Below, one piece after another: positions 37,283 to 46,165 of a stretch of DNA of 64,000 nt. Within the stretch, counting starts at the first letter, position 1. Each line of letters starts with the position of its first letter. Position numbers and translations under genes: made by a program. Source of the DNA: Succinivibrionaceae bacterium (lineage in GTDB: Bacteria > Pseudomonadota > Gammaproteobacteria > Enterobacterales > Succinivibrionaceae). The stretch lies in contig JAHZGH010000001.1 in the NCBI GenBank assembly GCA_019420905.1, positions 186,001 through 250,000 on the forward strand, read 5' to 3'. The notes under the pieces were generated by a model. It searched no databases and was not told where the DNA came from. It saw nothing but the letters and a program-made list of their open reading frames with translations.

Positions 37283-38849
37283 TAGCGTAGAAACTGAGCT
37301 TGTAGAAACTCAATTGCCAAATGATAATGTCTATGAGCTTGAACTTGAAGATTTATTGCCTGATTTTGGTTCTGCAGATTTTAAATCTACCTTGGATTTA
37401 AAGCCTAAGAGCTTTGCGCAATTACAGTTAAGAGCGCGCAATGCAGTAAGGGCATTATTAAGAGATAATGAAAGCCGCATATTATTATTATGCGGATCTT
37501 CTTTTATTGATAATTTAGGTACAGCACAAAGATTGGTTTTTGATGTGGCTTCTATTGAAGTACCGATTATTTATCAATCTAAAAAAATAGAGCTTTTTGG
37601 TAAAGACGGCCATAGCGGCATCTTAGGTGCAGGCGGTATTTTTATTTTGAATGCATCTGTTATATTAAATCACCCGCAATGGCTGTCTAAATTAGATGAG
37701 CTCTTGTCTTACGGCAATTTGCGCTTAATTTTATGTGCCGATGCAGTAGATGCTTCAGCTTTGCAGGTATTGTGGCCTGCAGTTGAAAATGCTTTGCATG
37801 CTGATTTGGTGTTGGAGTTTGCTGCACAAGGCGGATGCTATCTGATGGGGGCTTTAGTTGCTGATTTTTGTCAGCGCTATAAATTAAAGCCTTTTGATGT
37901 TAAGGCAATTGAGCTTTTATGTACTTATAGTTGCCGACAGAGCGGTGATCGCCGCTGGATAGGCTTGCCTGAGCTTAAGTTAAGAGGGCTGTGTCGAGAG
38001 GCTTCTGGATATGCCAAAAATTCAGCTGTAGGTGTTAAAGATGTCTTAAAGGCCATAGCTGCTGATGATTTTAGAGCTAATTATTTAGCAGAGTCTCAGC
38101 TGAGAGATCATCGTGATCGCCAAATATTAATTGCAACCTCAGGTGAGGTGGTAGGACAAATTAATGGATTATCAGTAATAGAGACTTCAGGAACTTCTTA
38201 TGAGTATGGAGAGCCTGTACGCATTACTGCCACATTAAGAGCCGGTGGAGAAGGCGATGTCATTGATATTGAGCGCAAAGCTGAGCTTGCAGGACAGATC
38301 CATGCTAAAGCCATGATGATTATCAATGGTTATTTAACGCGAGAATTCGGTTATGAACAGCCTTTGCCTTTATCAGCAAGCTTAGTCTTTGAGCAATCAT
38401 ACAGTGAAATTGACGGTGACAGCGCATCTTTGACAGGTTTATGCGCTGTTATTTCCGCTTTTGCAAATATACCAATTAGACAGGATTTAGCTGTAACTGG
38501 AGCTGTTGATCAGTTTGGAGATGTACAGCCTGTAGGCGGAGTTAACGAAAAGATTGAGGGATTCTTTAGGATCTGTCGCTTACACGGTTTAACCGGAACT
38601 CAAGGTGTTGTCATTCCTAGATCCTGCGTAAGTCAATTAGTTTTAAGACCATCGGTTTTGAATGCTGTAAAAAAAGGTTTATTTCATATTTATGCAGTTG
38701 ATCATGTAAAGGGAGCTGTTAAGATTCTGACCTCTGTTCCTTGGGGACAGAATGATGATGAAAACACGGTATATGGAAGTATATGTGCTCGTTTAGATGA
38801 ATTGTCATTAAATAGAGATCATCGTCCTTGGTGGCATTTTTGGAATTGA
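37275..38849 (+). CDS. Lon-family protease LonH/YcbZ with degenerate AAA region
   Basis: About 524 residues. The C-terminal half is a Lon (S16) proteolytic domain: catalytic Ser in EIDGDSASLTGLCAVI and catalytic Lys in VGGVNEKIEGFF. The segment EVVGQINGLSVIE and DIERKAELAGQIHAKAM match E. coli YcbZ. The N-terminal half resembles an AAA+ module, but where Walker A should be there is LLLCGSSFIDNLGTA, lacking the GKS/T, so ATP use is doubtful. Start: ATG at 37257 has no ribosome-binding site; TTG at 37275 follows GAGG by 6 bases and overlaps hpt by 8, so I prefer it. Confidence 0.88.
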   Translation: MSNSVETELVETQLPNDNVYELELEDLLPDFGSADFKSTLDLKPKSFAQLQLRARNAVRALLRDNESRILLLCGSSFIDNLGTAQRLVFDVASIEVPIIYQSKKIELFGKDGHSGILGAGGIFILNASVILNHPQWLSKLDELLSYGNLRLILCADAVDASALQVLWPAVENALHADLVLEFAAQGGCYLMGALVADFCQRYKLKPFDVKAIELLCTYSCRQSGDRRWIGLPELKLRGLCREASGYAKNSAVGVKDVLKAIAADDFRANYLAESQLRDHRDRQILIATSGEVVGQINGLSVIETSGTSYEYGEPVRITATLRAGGEGDVIDIERKAELAGQIHAKAMMIINGYLTREFGYEQPLPLSASLVFEQSYSEIDGDSASLTGLCAVISAFANIPIRQDLAVTGAVDQFGDVQPVGGVNEKIEGFFRICRLHGLTGTQGVVIPRSCVSQLVLRPSVLNAVKKGLFHIYAVDHVKGAVKILTSVPWGQNDDENTVYGSICARLDELSLNRDHRPWWHFWN

Positions 38850-38890
38850 TTAAAAATAGTGCAAAAAGCTTAATTCATAAGTAATATTTT

Positions 38891-38922
38891 AGTGCAGAAA
38901 AAATTTTTTTCTGCGCTTTTTA
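38891..38922 (+). terminator. Intrinsic terminator after lonH
   Basis: Arms AGTGCAG (38891-38897) and CTGCGCT (38911-38917) extended by A/T pairs, one G-U, followed by TTTT. It ends the tamA-lonH transcription unit. Confidence 0.8.
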
Positions 38923-38929
38923 ATATTTT

Positions 38930-38966
38930 CCGTAAGATATGAGTAATTATCTTACGGAGATTTTTT
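38930..38966 (+). promoter_or_regulatory. Inverted repeat masking the ribosome-binding site of the next gene
   Basis: A 10-bp perfect repeat (38930-38939 with 38948-38957), 8-base loop. Its right arm runs into GGAG (38956-38959), then T6 (38961-38966), then the ATG at 38967. The previous operon already has its own terminator, so this is more likely an attenuator, operator or ribosome-binding-site switch. Confidence 0.6.
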
Positions 38967-39701
38967 ATGAAAAAGATTATAAGTCTGTTAATTGGCTGTT
39001 TTTTTGTTTTTCAAACTTATGCGCAGACTTCTTTAATTGTTGGTACTGAGCCTGCTTTTGCTCCTTTTGAATATGTTAATGATAAAAACGGCAAGCTTGA
39101 GGGGTTTGATATTGACATAATGGAAGCTATTGGAAAGGCACAAGATGTGAAAATTCAATGGCAGCCTATGCCATTTGACGGTATTATCCCGGGTGTTTTA
39201 ACAGGAACTTTGGATGCTGCCATCAGCGGCATTGTTAAAAATCCTGAACGTGCAAAAAGGATCTATTTTTCTCCTGAATATTACGTCGTGGGTCAAAGCA
39301 TCATGATTCGGCGTGATAAAAGCAACGAGATCTTTGATTTTGATTCCTTAAAGGATCATAGTATTTGCGTACAGATTGCAACAGTAGGAGCAGATAAAGC
39401 TGCCGCAACTCCAGGTGCTGAGGTTAAGACCTTTAACAGTGCTACTGAGGCTTATTTGGAGCTGGATCGCGGCGGTTGTGATGCTTTTATTACAGGCAGG
39501 TCTGTTCATCAGTACTATTTAGCTAAAAATCCTCAGTCAGATTTTGTTTTGCTAGATGAAATTTATGAGGCACAAGGTCTTGGTATTGCGGTCAATAATA
39601 ACAATAATGAAGTCAAGAAAATTGTAAATGAGGGCTTAGAAAAGATTAAGGCTAATGGAGAATACCAGAAAATTGTTGATAAGTGGTTTAAGAATAATTA
39701 G
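38967..39701 (+). CDS. Periplasmic amino-acid-binding protein (SBP family 3)
   Basis: A 244-residue exported binding protein; signal peptide of ~19 residues, cleavage expected at TYA-Q. LIVGTEPAFAPFEYVNDKNG, EGFDIDIMEAIG and DAAISGIVKNPERAK are the polar-amino-acid ABC-binding signature (GlnH/ArtJ/HisJ type); the exact ligand is not readable. No permease or ATPase gene is adjacent, so it must use transporter parts encoded elsewhere. It is monocistronic between terminators, with a structured leader. Confidence 0.92.
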   Translation: MKKIISLLIGCFFVFQTYAQTSLIVGTEPAFAPFEYVNDKNGKLEGFDIDIMEAIGKAQDVKIQWQPMPFDGIIPGVLTGTLDAAISGIVKNPERAKRIYFSPEYYVVGQSIMIRRDKSNEIFDFDSLKDHSICVQIATVGADKAAATPGAEVKTFNSATEAYLELDRGGCDAFITGRSVHQYYLAKNPQSDFVLLDEIYEAQGLGIAVNNNNNEVKKIVNEGLEKIKANGEYQKIVDKWFKNN

Positions 39702-39718
39702 TTTAAATAATTAAATTT

Positions 39719-39748
39719 TAAGCACTATTAAAATAGTGCTTATTTTTT
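39719..39748 (+). terminator. Intrinsic terminator of the binding-protein gene
   Basis: A 10-bp perfect stem (39719-39728 with 39733-39742), 4-base loop, followed by T6. Confidence 0.9.
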
Positions 39749-40040
39749 ATAAATATTAATCTGAATAAAAAAGGCAAGTCCTGTCTTTTTAGCTATATTC
39801 ATATATTTTTGCAAAATTTAAGATATATAACGGCCAATCACTCTGCATAAATAACGTTTAGGCCGATAAAAATTCTGACTTTAGTCCATGCATATTTTTA
39901 TATTGTGCGGGTATTTTAAAGAAAAGATCTTAAAAAGATTAAAAGCTTTTTAGAAACATATTTGGCTAACACGTATATCCGTGTTTATATTGGGAGATAA
40001 AAACACTTTTGCAGCAGATATGCTTCAGTATTTTGTTTAG

Positions 40041-40069
40041 TTGACTTAAATTGAGGAGCTTTATAGAAT
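40041..40069 (+). promoter_or_regulatory. Candidate sigma-70 promoter of the metallo-hydrolase gene
   Basis: TTGACT (40041-40046), 17-bp spacer, TAGAAT (40064-40069), 36 bases before the ATG at 40106. Each hexamer has five of six consensus bases. Confidence 0.65.
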
Positions 40070-40105
40070 CTGAAATGCTACATAAGATAATATAGGAAAA
40101 TATAG

Positions 40106-41005
40106 ATGAAAAAATTTTTTATAGCAGCTTTAACCTGCCTTATAACGGCAGGCCTTTCGGCATGCTCAAATCAAAATCTGCAGAAAGACATGTCTCAGGC
40201 TGAGGAGTCAGCTCAAAATCAGACTGCTGCGCATAGCAGCGTAATGAAGTACTTAAATGATGATACTAGGCTGGTACCGACTAAAATATTTGATAATTTG
40301 TACTGCATAGGCAGCGTCAGCGTAGTGTGCTATGTATTGAAAACCTCTGATGGACTTATATTAATAGACAGCATGTGGGATGACAATGATGCCAAGTTTA
40401 TTGAGCAGTCATTAGCTGCATTAAAATTAGATCCAAGAGATCTTAAATACATTTATCTTACTCATGGACATGGAGATCATTATGGCGGAGCATCCTATCT
40501 TGCACAAAAATATAATGCTAAGGTCTTGATGTCTAAAACTGACGAAGAGTTTATGCTTAGTACAAATTTTGGTGCTAACGGTCCGCGCTCTCCTAAGCCT
40601 AAGATTGATGTTTATATAGATGACGATTATAAGCTGACATTAGGAGATACTACCCTGACTATTTTAGCCACTCCAGGACATACGCCTGGATGTACTTCGG
40701 CCTTATTTGAGGCAAAAGATGGAGCTTCATCCTATAAGACTGTTTTATGGGGAGGAACTGGCATTCCAAAAGATCCTCACTGGCAAAAAGAATATTTAAA
40801 GTCGGCTCTTTATTTTAAGGATGTGGCGCTTAAGAATAAGGCTAAAGTTTTATTAACTGCACATCTATTTGCTAATGATGGTTTTGCTATGCTTGATGCC
40901 GTTAATGAAGGCAAGAGCAATCCTTTTATCAGAACGTCAGAAAATATGGATCAGCTTTTAGACGGCATTATTTCCTCTGTTAAAGCAAAGCTTGCACAGA
41001 ATTAA
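40106..41005 (+). CDS. Metallo-beta-lactamase-fold lipoprotein, subclass B3-like
   Basis: A 299-residue lipoprotein, signal peptide with lipobox LSAC (Cys20), then a linker to about residue 45. The zinc site is complete: THGHGDHYGG (H-x-H-x-D-H), His in ATPGHTPGCTS, and a further His in LLTAHLFA. Spacing and the absence of a Cys ligand match the B3 group of the metallo-beta-lactamase superfamily. B3 relatives include true beta-lactamases but also other hydrolases, so resistance cannot be claimed. Single gene with its own promoter and terminator. Confidence 0.87.
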   Translation: MKKFFIAALTCLITAGLSACSNQNLQKDMSQAEESAQNQTAAHSSVMKYLNDDTRLVPTKIFDNLYCIGSVSVVCYVLKTSDGLILIDSMWDDNDAKFIEQSLAALKLDPRDLKYIYLTHGHGDHYGGASYLAQKYNAKVLMSKTDEEFMLSTNFGANGPRSPKPKIDVYIDDDYKLTLGDTTLTILATPGHTPGCTSALFEAKDGASSYKTVLWGGTGIPKDPHWQKEYLKSALYFKDVALKNKAKVLLTAHLFANDGFAMLDAVNEGKSNPFIRTSENMDQLLDGIISSVKAKLAQN

Positions 41006-41036
41006 AATCGATTATGAGCTTGTAAAATAAGACTAA

Positions 41037-41070
41037 AGCCATTGCAGTCGTTTGCTGCGATGGCTGTTTT
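41037..41070 (+). terminator. Intrinsic terminator after the metallo-hydrolase gene
   Basis: An 11-bp stem with one G-U (41037-41047 with 41055-41065), 7-base loop, followed by GTTTTATTT. Confidence 0.85.
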
Positions 41071-41251
41071 ATTTGCAGCTTATGGCAGAATAATGTGTTT
41101 ATATTTATGATTTTTATACAATTTTTTTGTTAAATTAACAGAAAAATAGGGAGAAATCTCTAAGCCTTTTATTAGGCAAAAAATGCATATATTTTGGAAA
41201 AGCTGTGGGAATGTTAAGTGTAGTGGTATTCAAGAAATATTAAGAAATTTA

Positions 41252-41277
41252 ATAAAAAAAAGCAACCATCAGGCTGC
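41252..41277 (-). terminator. Intrinsic terminator of the tRNA-Asn transcript
   Basis: A 6-bp stem with one G-U (41262-41267 with 41272-41277), 4-base loop. On the minus strand it is followed by T8. It lies 10 bases past the second tRNA. Confidence 0.85.
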
Positions 41278-41286
41278 TGCGTTTTT

Positions 41287-41362
41287 TGGCTCCTCCTACA
41301 GGACTCGGACCTGTGACATACGGATTAACAGTCCGCCGTTCTACCGACTGAACTAAGGAGGA
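41287..41362 (-). tRNA. tRNA-Asn (GTT), second copy
   Basis: 76 bases with encoded CCA. It folds as a standard cloverleaf with TCCTCCT/AGGAGGA acceptor, anticodon GTT in the loop CTGTTAA, and the T-loop GGTTCGAGTCC. Body close to E. coli tRNA-Asn. Identical in sequence to the copy at 41386-41461. Confidence 0.97.
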
Positions 41363-41385
41363 ACACAAAAAATTCTTTTTTCTTC

Positions 41386-41461
41386 TGGCTCCTCCTACAG
41401 GACTCGGACCTGTGACATACGGATTAACAGTCCGCCGTTCTACCGACTGAACTAAGGAGGA
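41386..41461 (-). tRNA. tRNA-Asn (GTT), first copy
   Basis: 76 bases with encoded CCA, identical to the copy at 41287-41362 and 23 bases upstream of it on the same transcript. Anticodon GTT. It is the promoter-proximal copy. Confidence 0.97.
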
Positions 41462-41505
41462 ACTTAGAAAAAAGTTCGTTTTGGTTATCACCGAAAACGC
41501 AGACT

Positions 41506-41534
41506 ATTATATAGGTGAGTTAAATATATGTCAA
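41506..41534 (-). promoter_or_regulatory. Consensus sigma-70 promoter of the tRNA-Asn pair
   Basis: On the minus strand: TTGACA (41529-41534), exactly 17 bp, TATAAT (41506-41511). Both hexamers are perfect, as expected for a stable-RNA promoter. Start of transcription is predicted near 41498. Confidence 0.92.
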
Positions 41535-41745
41535 CAAAAAATTATAATTTTTTTTATTGATTGTTTTTTATAGGTAATTTATTAAAAAAGTCTGATAAAA
41601 AATTTTTTTAATTTACTTATAGCAAGGAATCTTTAGTTTTTTTGTATTTAAGTGTTAAATTGATCTATAAGTAATTTTTTGAGATTTTAGGGTTAGGATA
41701 TAATCTTCATAGAAAAATTTTTAGCTTTCACTTAGGATTTAGCAA

Positions 41746-43806
41746 GTGGCTCTAAAACGAGATTTTATTTTAAAGTCTGATTTTAAACCTTCAGGTGATC
41801 AGAAACAGGCTATTGATCTTTTATGCAAAGGATTAGAGCTTGGGGACAGGGCGCAAACTCTTTTGGGTGTGACAGGTTCTGGCAAAACTTTTACTATGGC
41901 TAATGTTATTGCCAAAGTAAATCGACCTACCATGATTTTATCGCATAATAAAACGCTAGCAGCTCAATTATATGGAGAGATGAAAGAATTTTTCCCTAAA
42001 AATGCAGTGGAATATTTTGTTTCTTACTATGATTATTATCAGCCTGAGGCTTATGTAGCGGCTACCGATACCTTTATTGAAAAGGACGCGATGGTAAATG
42101 AGCATATTGATCAGATGCGTCTGTCAGCTACTAAGGCTTTGATGGAGCGTAGGGATGTTATTGTAGTTTGTACTGTATCTGCTATTTATGGATTAGGAGA
42201 GCCGCAGACATATTTAAAAATGATGCTCCATGTCTCACGCGGGGAGCATATCAGCATTGACGATATTACAAGACGTTTAGCTGAGCTGCAATATGTTCGT
42301 AATGATCTGGGATTTGCCCGTTCTACTTTTAGAGTTAGAGGAGATGTTATAGACATCTATCCTGCAGAGTCTGATGGTTATGCGGTAAGAATCGAACTTT
42401 TTGATGATGAAATTGAAAAAATAAGTACTTTTGATCCGTTAACAGGGGCTCAAATTCAAAATATTCCTCGTGTGACGATTTTCCCTAAGACGCATTACAT
42501 TACGCCTAAGGAAATTTTAAATCATGCTGTAGAAGAGATAAAAAGCGAACTTCAAGAGCGCTGTCAGTTCTTTTTGCAAAATAATAAGCTTTTGGAGGAA
42601 CAGCGCATTCGAGAGCGTACTGCTTATGATATTGAGATGATAAATGAGCTTGGATATTGCTCTGGCATCGAAAATTATTCCCGTTATTTGACAGGCAGAA
42701 AGCCTGGAGAGCCTCCTCCTTGTTTATTTGATTATCTTCCTAAGGATGGCTTATTGATTATTGATGAGTCTCATGTAACAGTGCCGCAAATTGGAGCTAT
42801 GTATCGCGGTGATAGATCTAGAAAAGAAAATTTAATTAATTTCGGTTTTAGATTACCTTCGGCTTTTGATAATCGTCCTTTAAGATTTGAGGAATTTACA
42901 CGTTTGCAGCCGCAAACTATTTATGTTTCGGCAACGCCTGCTGAGTATGAATTAAAAGAATCTAATCAGGTGGTTGAGCAATTAATTAGACCTACAGGCT
43001 TACTAGATCCTTTAATTGAGATTCGTCCTGTTGCAACTCAGGTAGACGACCTCATGAGTGAGATAAGAAAAACTACAGCTAAAAATGAACGTATTTTGGT
43101 CACTACCTTGACGAAAAAAATGGCAGAGGAGCTAACCTCTTATCTAGATGAGCATGGAATTAAGGTACGTTATTTGCATTCGGATATTGATTCTGTTGAG
43201 CGCATGGAGATTATTCGTGATTTGAGGCTAGGCGAATTTGATGTTTTAGTGGGCATCAATCTTTTGCGTGAGGGACTAGATATGCCGGAGGTCTCATTAG
43301 TGGCTGTATTAGATGCAGATAAGGAAGGATTTTTGCGATCATATCGCTCTTTAATTCAGACTGTTGGCCGAGCTGCACGCAATGTGAACGGCAGAGCTAT
43401 CTTCTATGCTGATAAAATTACCGATTCTATTAAAAAAACTGTAGATGAGACTATGCGCCGTCGTAAAGCTCAAGAGCTTTATAATCATGAGCACCATATT
43501 ATTCCAAAACAGATTGAAAAGAAGATTGTAGATATTATGGAGGCTGCCATTGCCGATACAAATGTCTTTAAGGCTCCTCAGGAGTCACGTAAGAAGCCTA
43601 TCTCAAGAAAAGACTGGGAAATGAAGCAGCATCGAATCTTATCTCCTCATGAGATCTCTAAGGCTATAGCTAAGATGCAAGAACGCATGGTAAAACTTGC
43701 TCAGGAACTAAAATTTGAAGAAGCCGCGCAGATTCGAGATGAAATTGCCTCGCTACAGCAGCAGCTTATTATGTTGCCAGGCAATGATGAGAATGTAGAT
43801 CTTTAA
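41746..43806 (+). CDS. uvrB: UvrABC excinuclease subunit B
   Basis: DNA damage-verifying helicase-like subunit of nucleotide excision repair. 686 residues. Walker A is GVTGSGKT, the damage-probing beta-hairpin is [21 protein letters not shown] (residues ~94-114), the DEAD-type box is IIDESHVT, helicase motif VI is QTVGRAARN, and the C-terminal UVR domain is [18 protein letters not shown]. Start GTG at 41746, 8 bases behind AGGA. I see no LexA box upstream. A hairpin separates it from the convergent ygfB-like gene. Confidence 0.98.
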   Translation: MALKRDFILKSDFKPSGDQKQAIDLLCKGLELGDRAQTLLGVTGSGKTFTMANVIAKVNRPTMILSHNKTLAAQLYGEMKEFFPKNAVEYFVSYYDYYQPEAYVAATDTFIEKDAMVNEHIDQMRLSATKALMERRDVIVVCTVSAIYGLGEPQTYLKMMLHVSRGEHISIDDITRRLAELQYVRNDLGFARSTFRVRGDVIDIYPAESDGYAVRIELFDDEIEKISTFDPLTGAQIQNIPRVTIFPKTHYITPKEILNHAVEEIKSELQERCQFFLQNNKLLEEQRIRERTAYDIEMINELGYCSGIENYSRYLTGRKPGEPPPCLFDYLPKDGLLIIDESHVTVPQIGAMYRGDRSRKENLINFGFRLPSAFDNRPLRFEEFTRLQPQTIYVSATPAEYELKESNQVVEQLIRPTGLLDPLIEIRPVATQVDDLMSEIRKTTAKNERILVTTLTKKMAEELTSYLDEHGIKVRYLHSDIDSVERMEIIRDLRLGEFDVLVGINLLREGLDMPEVSLVAVLDADKEGFLRSYRSLIQTVGRAARNVNGRAIFYADKITDSIKKTVDETMRRRKAQELYNHEHHIIPKQIEKKIVDIMEAAIADTNVFKAPQESRKKPISRKDWEMKQHRILSPHEISKAIAKMQERMVKLAQELKFEEAAQIRDEIASLQQQLIMLPGNDENVDL

Positions 43807-43808
43807 GA

Positions 43809-43843
43809 TTAATCTCTTATTGAAGTGCTCAATAAGAGATTAA
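43809..43843. terminator. Hairpin between convergent uvrB and ygfB-like genes
   Basis: A 15-bp perfect stem (43809-43823 with 43829-43843), 5-base loop. The T-tract is short on both sides, but the position just past both stops suggests a shared bidirectional terminator. Confidence 0.75.
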
Positions 43844-43852
43844 GATAAAAAT

Positions 43853-44371
43853 TTATTTTTGAGAATTATAGGTGTTTAATGCTAAGGTACGTATATATTC
43901 AATAACCTCTTTGAGATCTTCTTCGGCTAAATCTTCTTTAGGATCTACTTGAGAGATGGCGCTTAGAGTATGTAATCCATCTAAGAGTTCAGGATCGGAG
44001 ATTTTATGACTGATGCTGCCGTCCTGTGAGGCGACTAAGCCTAAGCTTAAGCCATAAGCAAGATCTGCTAAGAAGCTCAAACGAGCTTCCTTTGGCTCAT
44101 CCTGTGAAGGCATTGCAAAGAGCTCTGATGCTGAGGATTTATTTTTTAGGTTGCGCTGACAATCTAAGGCATAGTTAGTAAGATAAGCAACTAGCATCCC
44201 TGGCAGAGGTTCGTCGTCATTCATGATTTTAGCGCTTATAGCTAAAAATATTCGGGAGCTGGGATCGAAGCGGCGGCATAAAAGACCTAGAACAAAACCA
44301 TACCATTGAAAATGATTCTCAGTGATGCCTGCTTCACTAAGTTCACGTATAACTTGCTTGTAATCGGCCAT
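43853..44371 (-). CDS. YgfB/UPF0149-family protein
   Basis: A 172-residue all-helical cytoplasmic protein (E. coli YgfB 192). The family signature is at the C-terminus (LAYGLSLGLVASQ, then EEDLKEVIEYIRTLAL), plus the N-terminal WYGFVLGLLC helix. YgfB homologues are linked to aminopeptidase P (pepP) operons or, in Pseudomonas, to control of AlpA-dependent amidase expression; neither neighbour is present here. Single gene, facing suhB divergently across 147 bases. Moderately diverged from E. coli, so family assignment is by pattern. Confidence 0.8.
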   Translation of the reverse strand: MADYKQVIRELSEAGITENHFQWYGFVLGLLCRRFDPSSRIFLAISAKIMNDDEPLPGMLVAYLTNYALDCQRNLKNKSSASELFAMPSQDEPKEARLSFLADLAYGLSLGLVASQDGSISHKISDPELLDGLHTLSAISQVDPKEDLAEEDLKEVIEYIRTLALNTYNSQK

Positions 44372-44518
44372 AAAAAATCCTTTTTATAAAAAGTGATATT
44401 AAGAACGTTTTGTTTAAGAAAATATAATTGATAACTATAAGAGCATAGATTATAAACCACAATTTTTGTTAAAATGTCGTATAATAGCGTCACTTTTTTT
44501 TATTGGGATTTATAAAAC

Positions 44519-45334
44519 ATGCATCCTATGCTCAATATCGCCGTGCGCGCAGCTCGCTCCGCCGGTAATTTGATTGCTCGTAATATTGGTCAACAGTCTC
44601 AGTTGACTATTGAAGAGAAAAACAAGGACGATTTGGTCACAAATATCGATAGGGAATGTGAGCAGACCGTAGCAAAGATTTTACTAACTGCTTATCGTAA
44701 TCACAGCGTTTTAGGCGAGGAGTCTTTAGCCTCTGGGTCTACTTATGGCAATCCTGATTCTGAATATCAGTGGGTAATTGATCCTATTGACGGAACCACT
44801 AACTTTGTTATGGGTATTCCTCATACAGCCGTATCTATTGCATTACGTCATAATGGCATTACGGAGATCGGCGTAGTTTTTGATCCGATGCTCAATGAAA
44901 TGTTCACTGCTGTTCGTGGAAAGGGCGCTTATTTAAACGAGCGTCGCATTCGTGTTGGTACTAAGACTAGCTTAGATGGCGCTATTATTGGTACTGCTTT
45001 TCCTACTAGATATCGTGAACGCATGATTCCTTATTTGGAGCTTTTCTCTAAACTTATCAATAATTGCGCTGACGTAAGACGTATGGGCGTAGCAAGCTTA
45101 GATCTTTGCTATGTTGCTTGCGGCCGTTTTGATGGTTATTTAGAGCAGGGATTAAAGGTTTGGGATTTTGCTGCAGGCGACCTGATTGTTCGTGAAGCTG
45201 GTGGACTGGTAACCGATTTTATGGGTGAGCCAGGATACAATAAAAGCGGAAATTTAGTTTGCGGTAATCCTAAGGTATTACGCAATCTTTTGAAAGTTTG
45301 TGATCCGCAGTCCTTATCTGCAATCCTCCGTTAA
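44519..45334 (+). CDS. suhB: Inositol-1-monophosphatase SuhB
   Basis: Mg-dependent phosphatase that in enterobacteria also joins the rRNA antitermination complex with NusA/B/E/G. 271 residues (E. coli 267). GEES is a metal ligand site, DPIDGTTNFVMGIPH holds the catalytic aspartates, and WDFAAGDLIVREAGG is the C-terminal metal and substrate site. ATG at 44519 gives the family N-terminus MHPMLNIAVRAAR. A TATAAT-like -10 is at 44480-44485. A terminator follows. Confidence 0.96.
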   Translation: MHPMLNIAVRAARSAGNLIARNIGQQSQLTIEEKNKDDLVTNIDRECEQTVAKILLTAYRNHSVLGEESLASGSTYGNPDSEYQWVIDPIDGTTNFVMGIPHTAVSIALRHNGITEIGVVFDPMLNEMFTAVRGKGAYLNERRIRVGTKTSLDGAIIGTAFPTRYRERMIPYLELFSKLINNCADVRRMGVASLDLCYVACGRFDGYLEQGLKVWDFAAGDLIVREAGGLVTDFMGEPGYNKSGNLVCGNPKVLRNLLKVCDPQSLSAILR

Positions 45335-45345
45335 TTTTATATTAG

Positions 45346-45378
45346 AAAAAATGACTGGCTGAGGCCAGTCATTTTTTT
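45346..45378 (+). terminator. Intrinsic terminator of suhB
   Basis: A 14-bp stem (45346-45359 with 45364-45377), TGAG loop, A/T-rich lower stem ending in a T7 run. Confidence 0.93.
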
Positions 45379-45456
45379 ATTATCATAAACAGCATAGATT
45401 ATTAGATAATATTGCTAATTATTGAACGCTATAGCTTGTAAAGCTAGCTGAATTTT

Positions 45457-46161
45457 CTATTCGCTGCGCTTGTATACTTCTTTGAGCACATAGGGCCTTT
45501 TGCCGAATATATCATGGAGCTGTGCTAAGAAAACCTCGGCAGTAGCTAAGCTGTCGGCTAGAGCATTATGCGCTTCATAGGCAGGAAAGCCTCGGCGCTC
45601 ACGGATCCTATTTAAACGCACGTCTTCAAGTTTAAAGCTTCCCTGATGCTTAAGCAAATTCTTTTCAATTGCCATGGTGTCTAAAAAAATCATCGGCAAA
45701 GGTATTTTATCTGGAATATGCAGAGCTTTGCGTAGAAAGGTGCTTTCAATGACTTTACAGTGGGTTAAAACCAGCCCTCCGGCAAGCTTATCCATAAGCT
45801 TTATAAAAGCATCATGCGGATTTAAGCCGTTTATAAGTTGCTCAGGAGTAATCTGGTTTATGATAGCTGCATTAGATTTAATTTTTTTAGGATCAACATT
45901 TAAGAGCTTATGAAATGAAGTGGAAAAATCTATAGCTCCAGAGATAAGACTAATTCCCCCCATAGAAAGAACAACATCTTCATCAAAATTAAGGCCAGTT
46001 GTTTCAAAATCTATAGAAGTAAGCTTTAGATTTTTTAATAGGTCATCGGGATCAGGAAGCTCTCTTTCATAAAATGGCTTTAACTCCTCACTCAAATTAG
46101 GATCATTTAAAGCTTTTTTGCAGCGTTTTTTTAACTTAATAAGTGGGGAGTCAAATAACAT
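45457..46161 (-). CDS. DnaQ-like 3'-5' exonuclease
   Basis: A 234-residue exonuclease of the DEDDh class. Exo I is SIDFETTGLNFDEDVVLSMG, Exo II is around LTHCKVIESTFLR, and Exo III with the catalytic His/Asp is YEAHNALADSLATAEVFL. The N-terminal ~45 residues are a family-specific extension. It follows the CBS/DUF294 gene by 4 bases on the same transcript; this pair is conserved in several gammaproteobacteria, suggesting joint nucleotide or nucleic-acid handling, role unproven. Not the polymerase epsilon subunit itself, judging from the extension and context. Confidence 0.87.
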   Translation of the reverse strand: MLFDSPLIKLKKRCKKALNDPNLSEELKPFYERELPDPDDLLKNLKLTSIDFETTGLNFDEDVVLSMGGISLISGAIDFSTSFHKLLNVDPKKIKSNAAIINQITPEQLINGLNPHDAFIKLMDKLAGGLVLTHCKVIESTFLRKALHIPDKIPLPMIFLDTMAIEKNLLKHQGSFKLEDVRLNRIRERRGFPAYEAHNALADSLATAEVFLAQLHDIFGKRPYVLKEVYKRSE

Positions 46162-46165
46162 TTTT

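Larger units (their letters stand above)
39702..40105. other. Intergenic region before the metallo-hydrolase gene
   Basis: Contains the terminator at 39719-39748, a second hairpin (39768-39776 with 39782-39790, one G-U), a small inverted repeat AACACG/CGTGTT (39968-39985), and a promoter near its right end. No coding sequence recognised. Confidence 0.6.

Noticed and set aside
40106..41005. Antibiotic-resistance gene call
   Set aside because: The B3-like zinc site alone does not establish beta-lactamase activity; many relatives have other substrates.
41249..41491. An 80-residue minus-strand reading frame with an internal duplication
   Set aside because: It is a translation of the two tRNA-Asn genes and their flanks; the repeat is the tRNA duplication.
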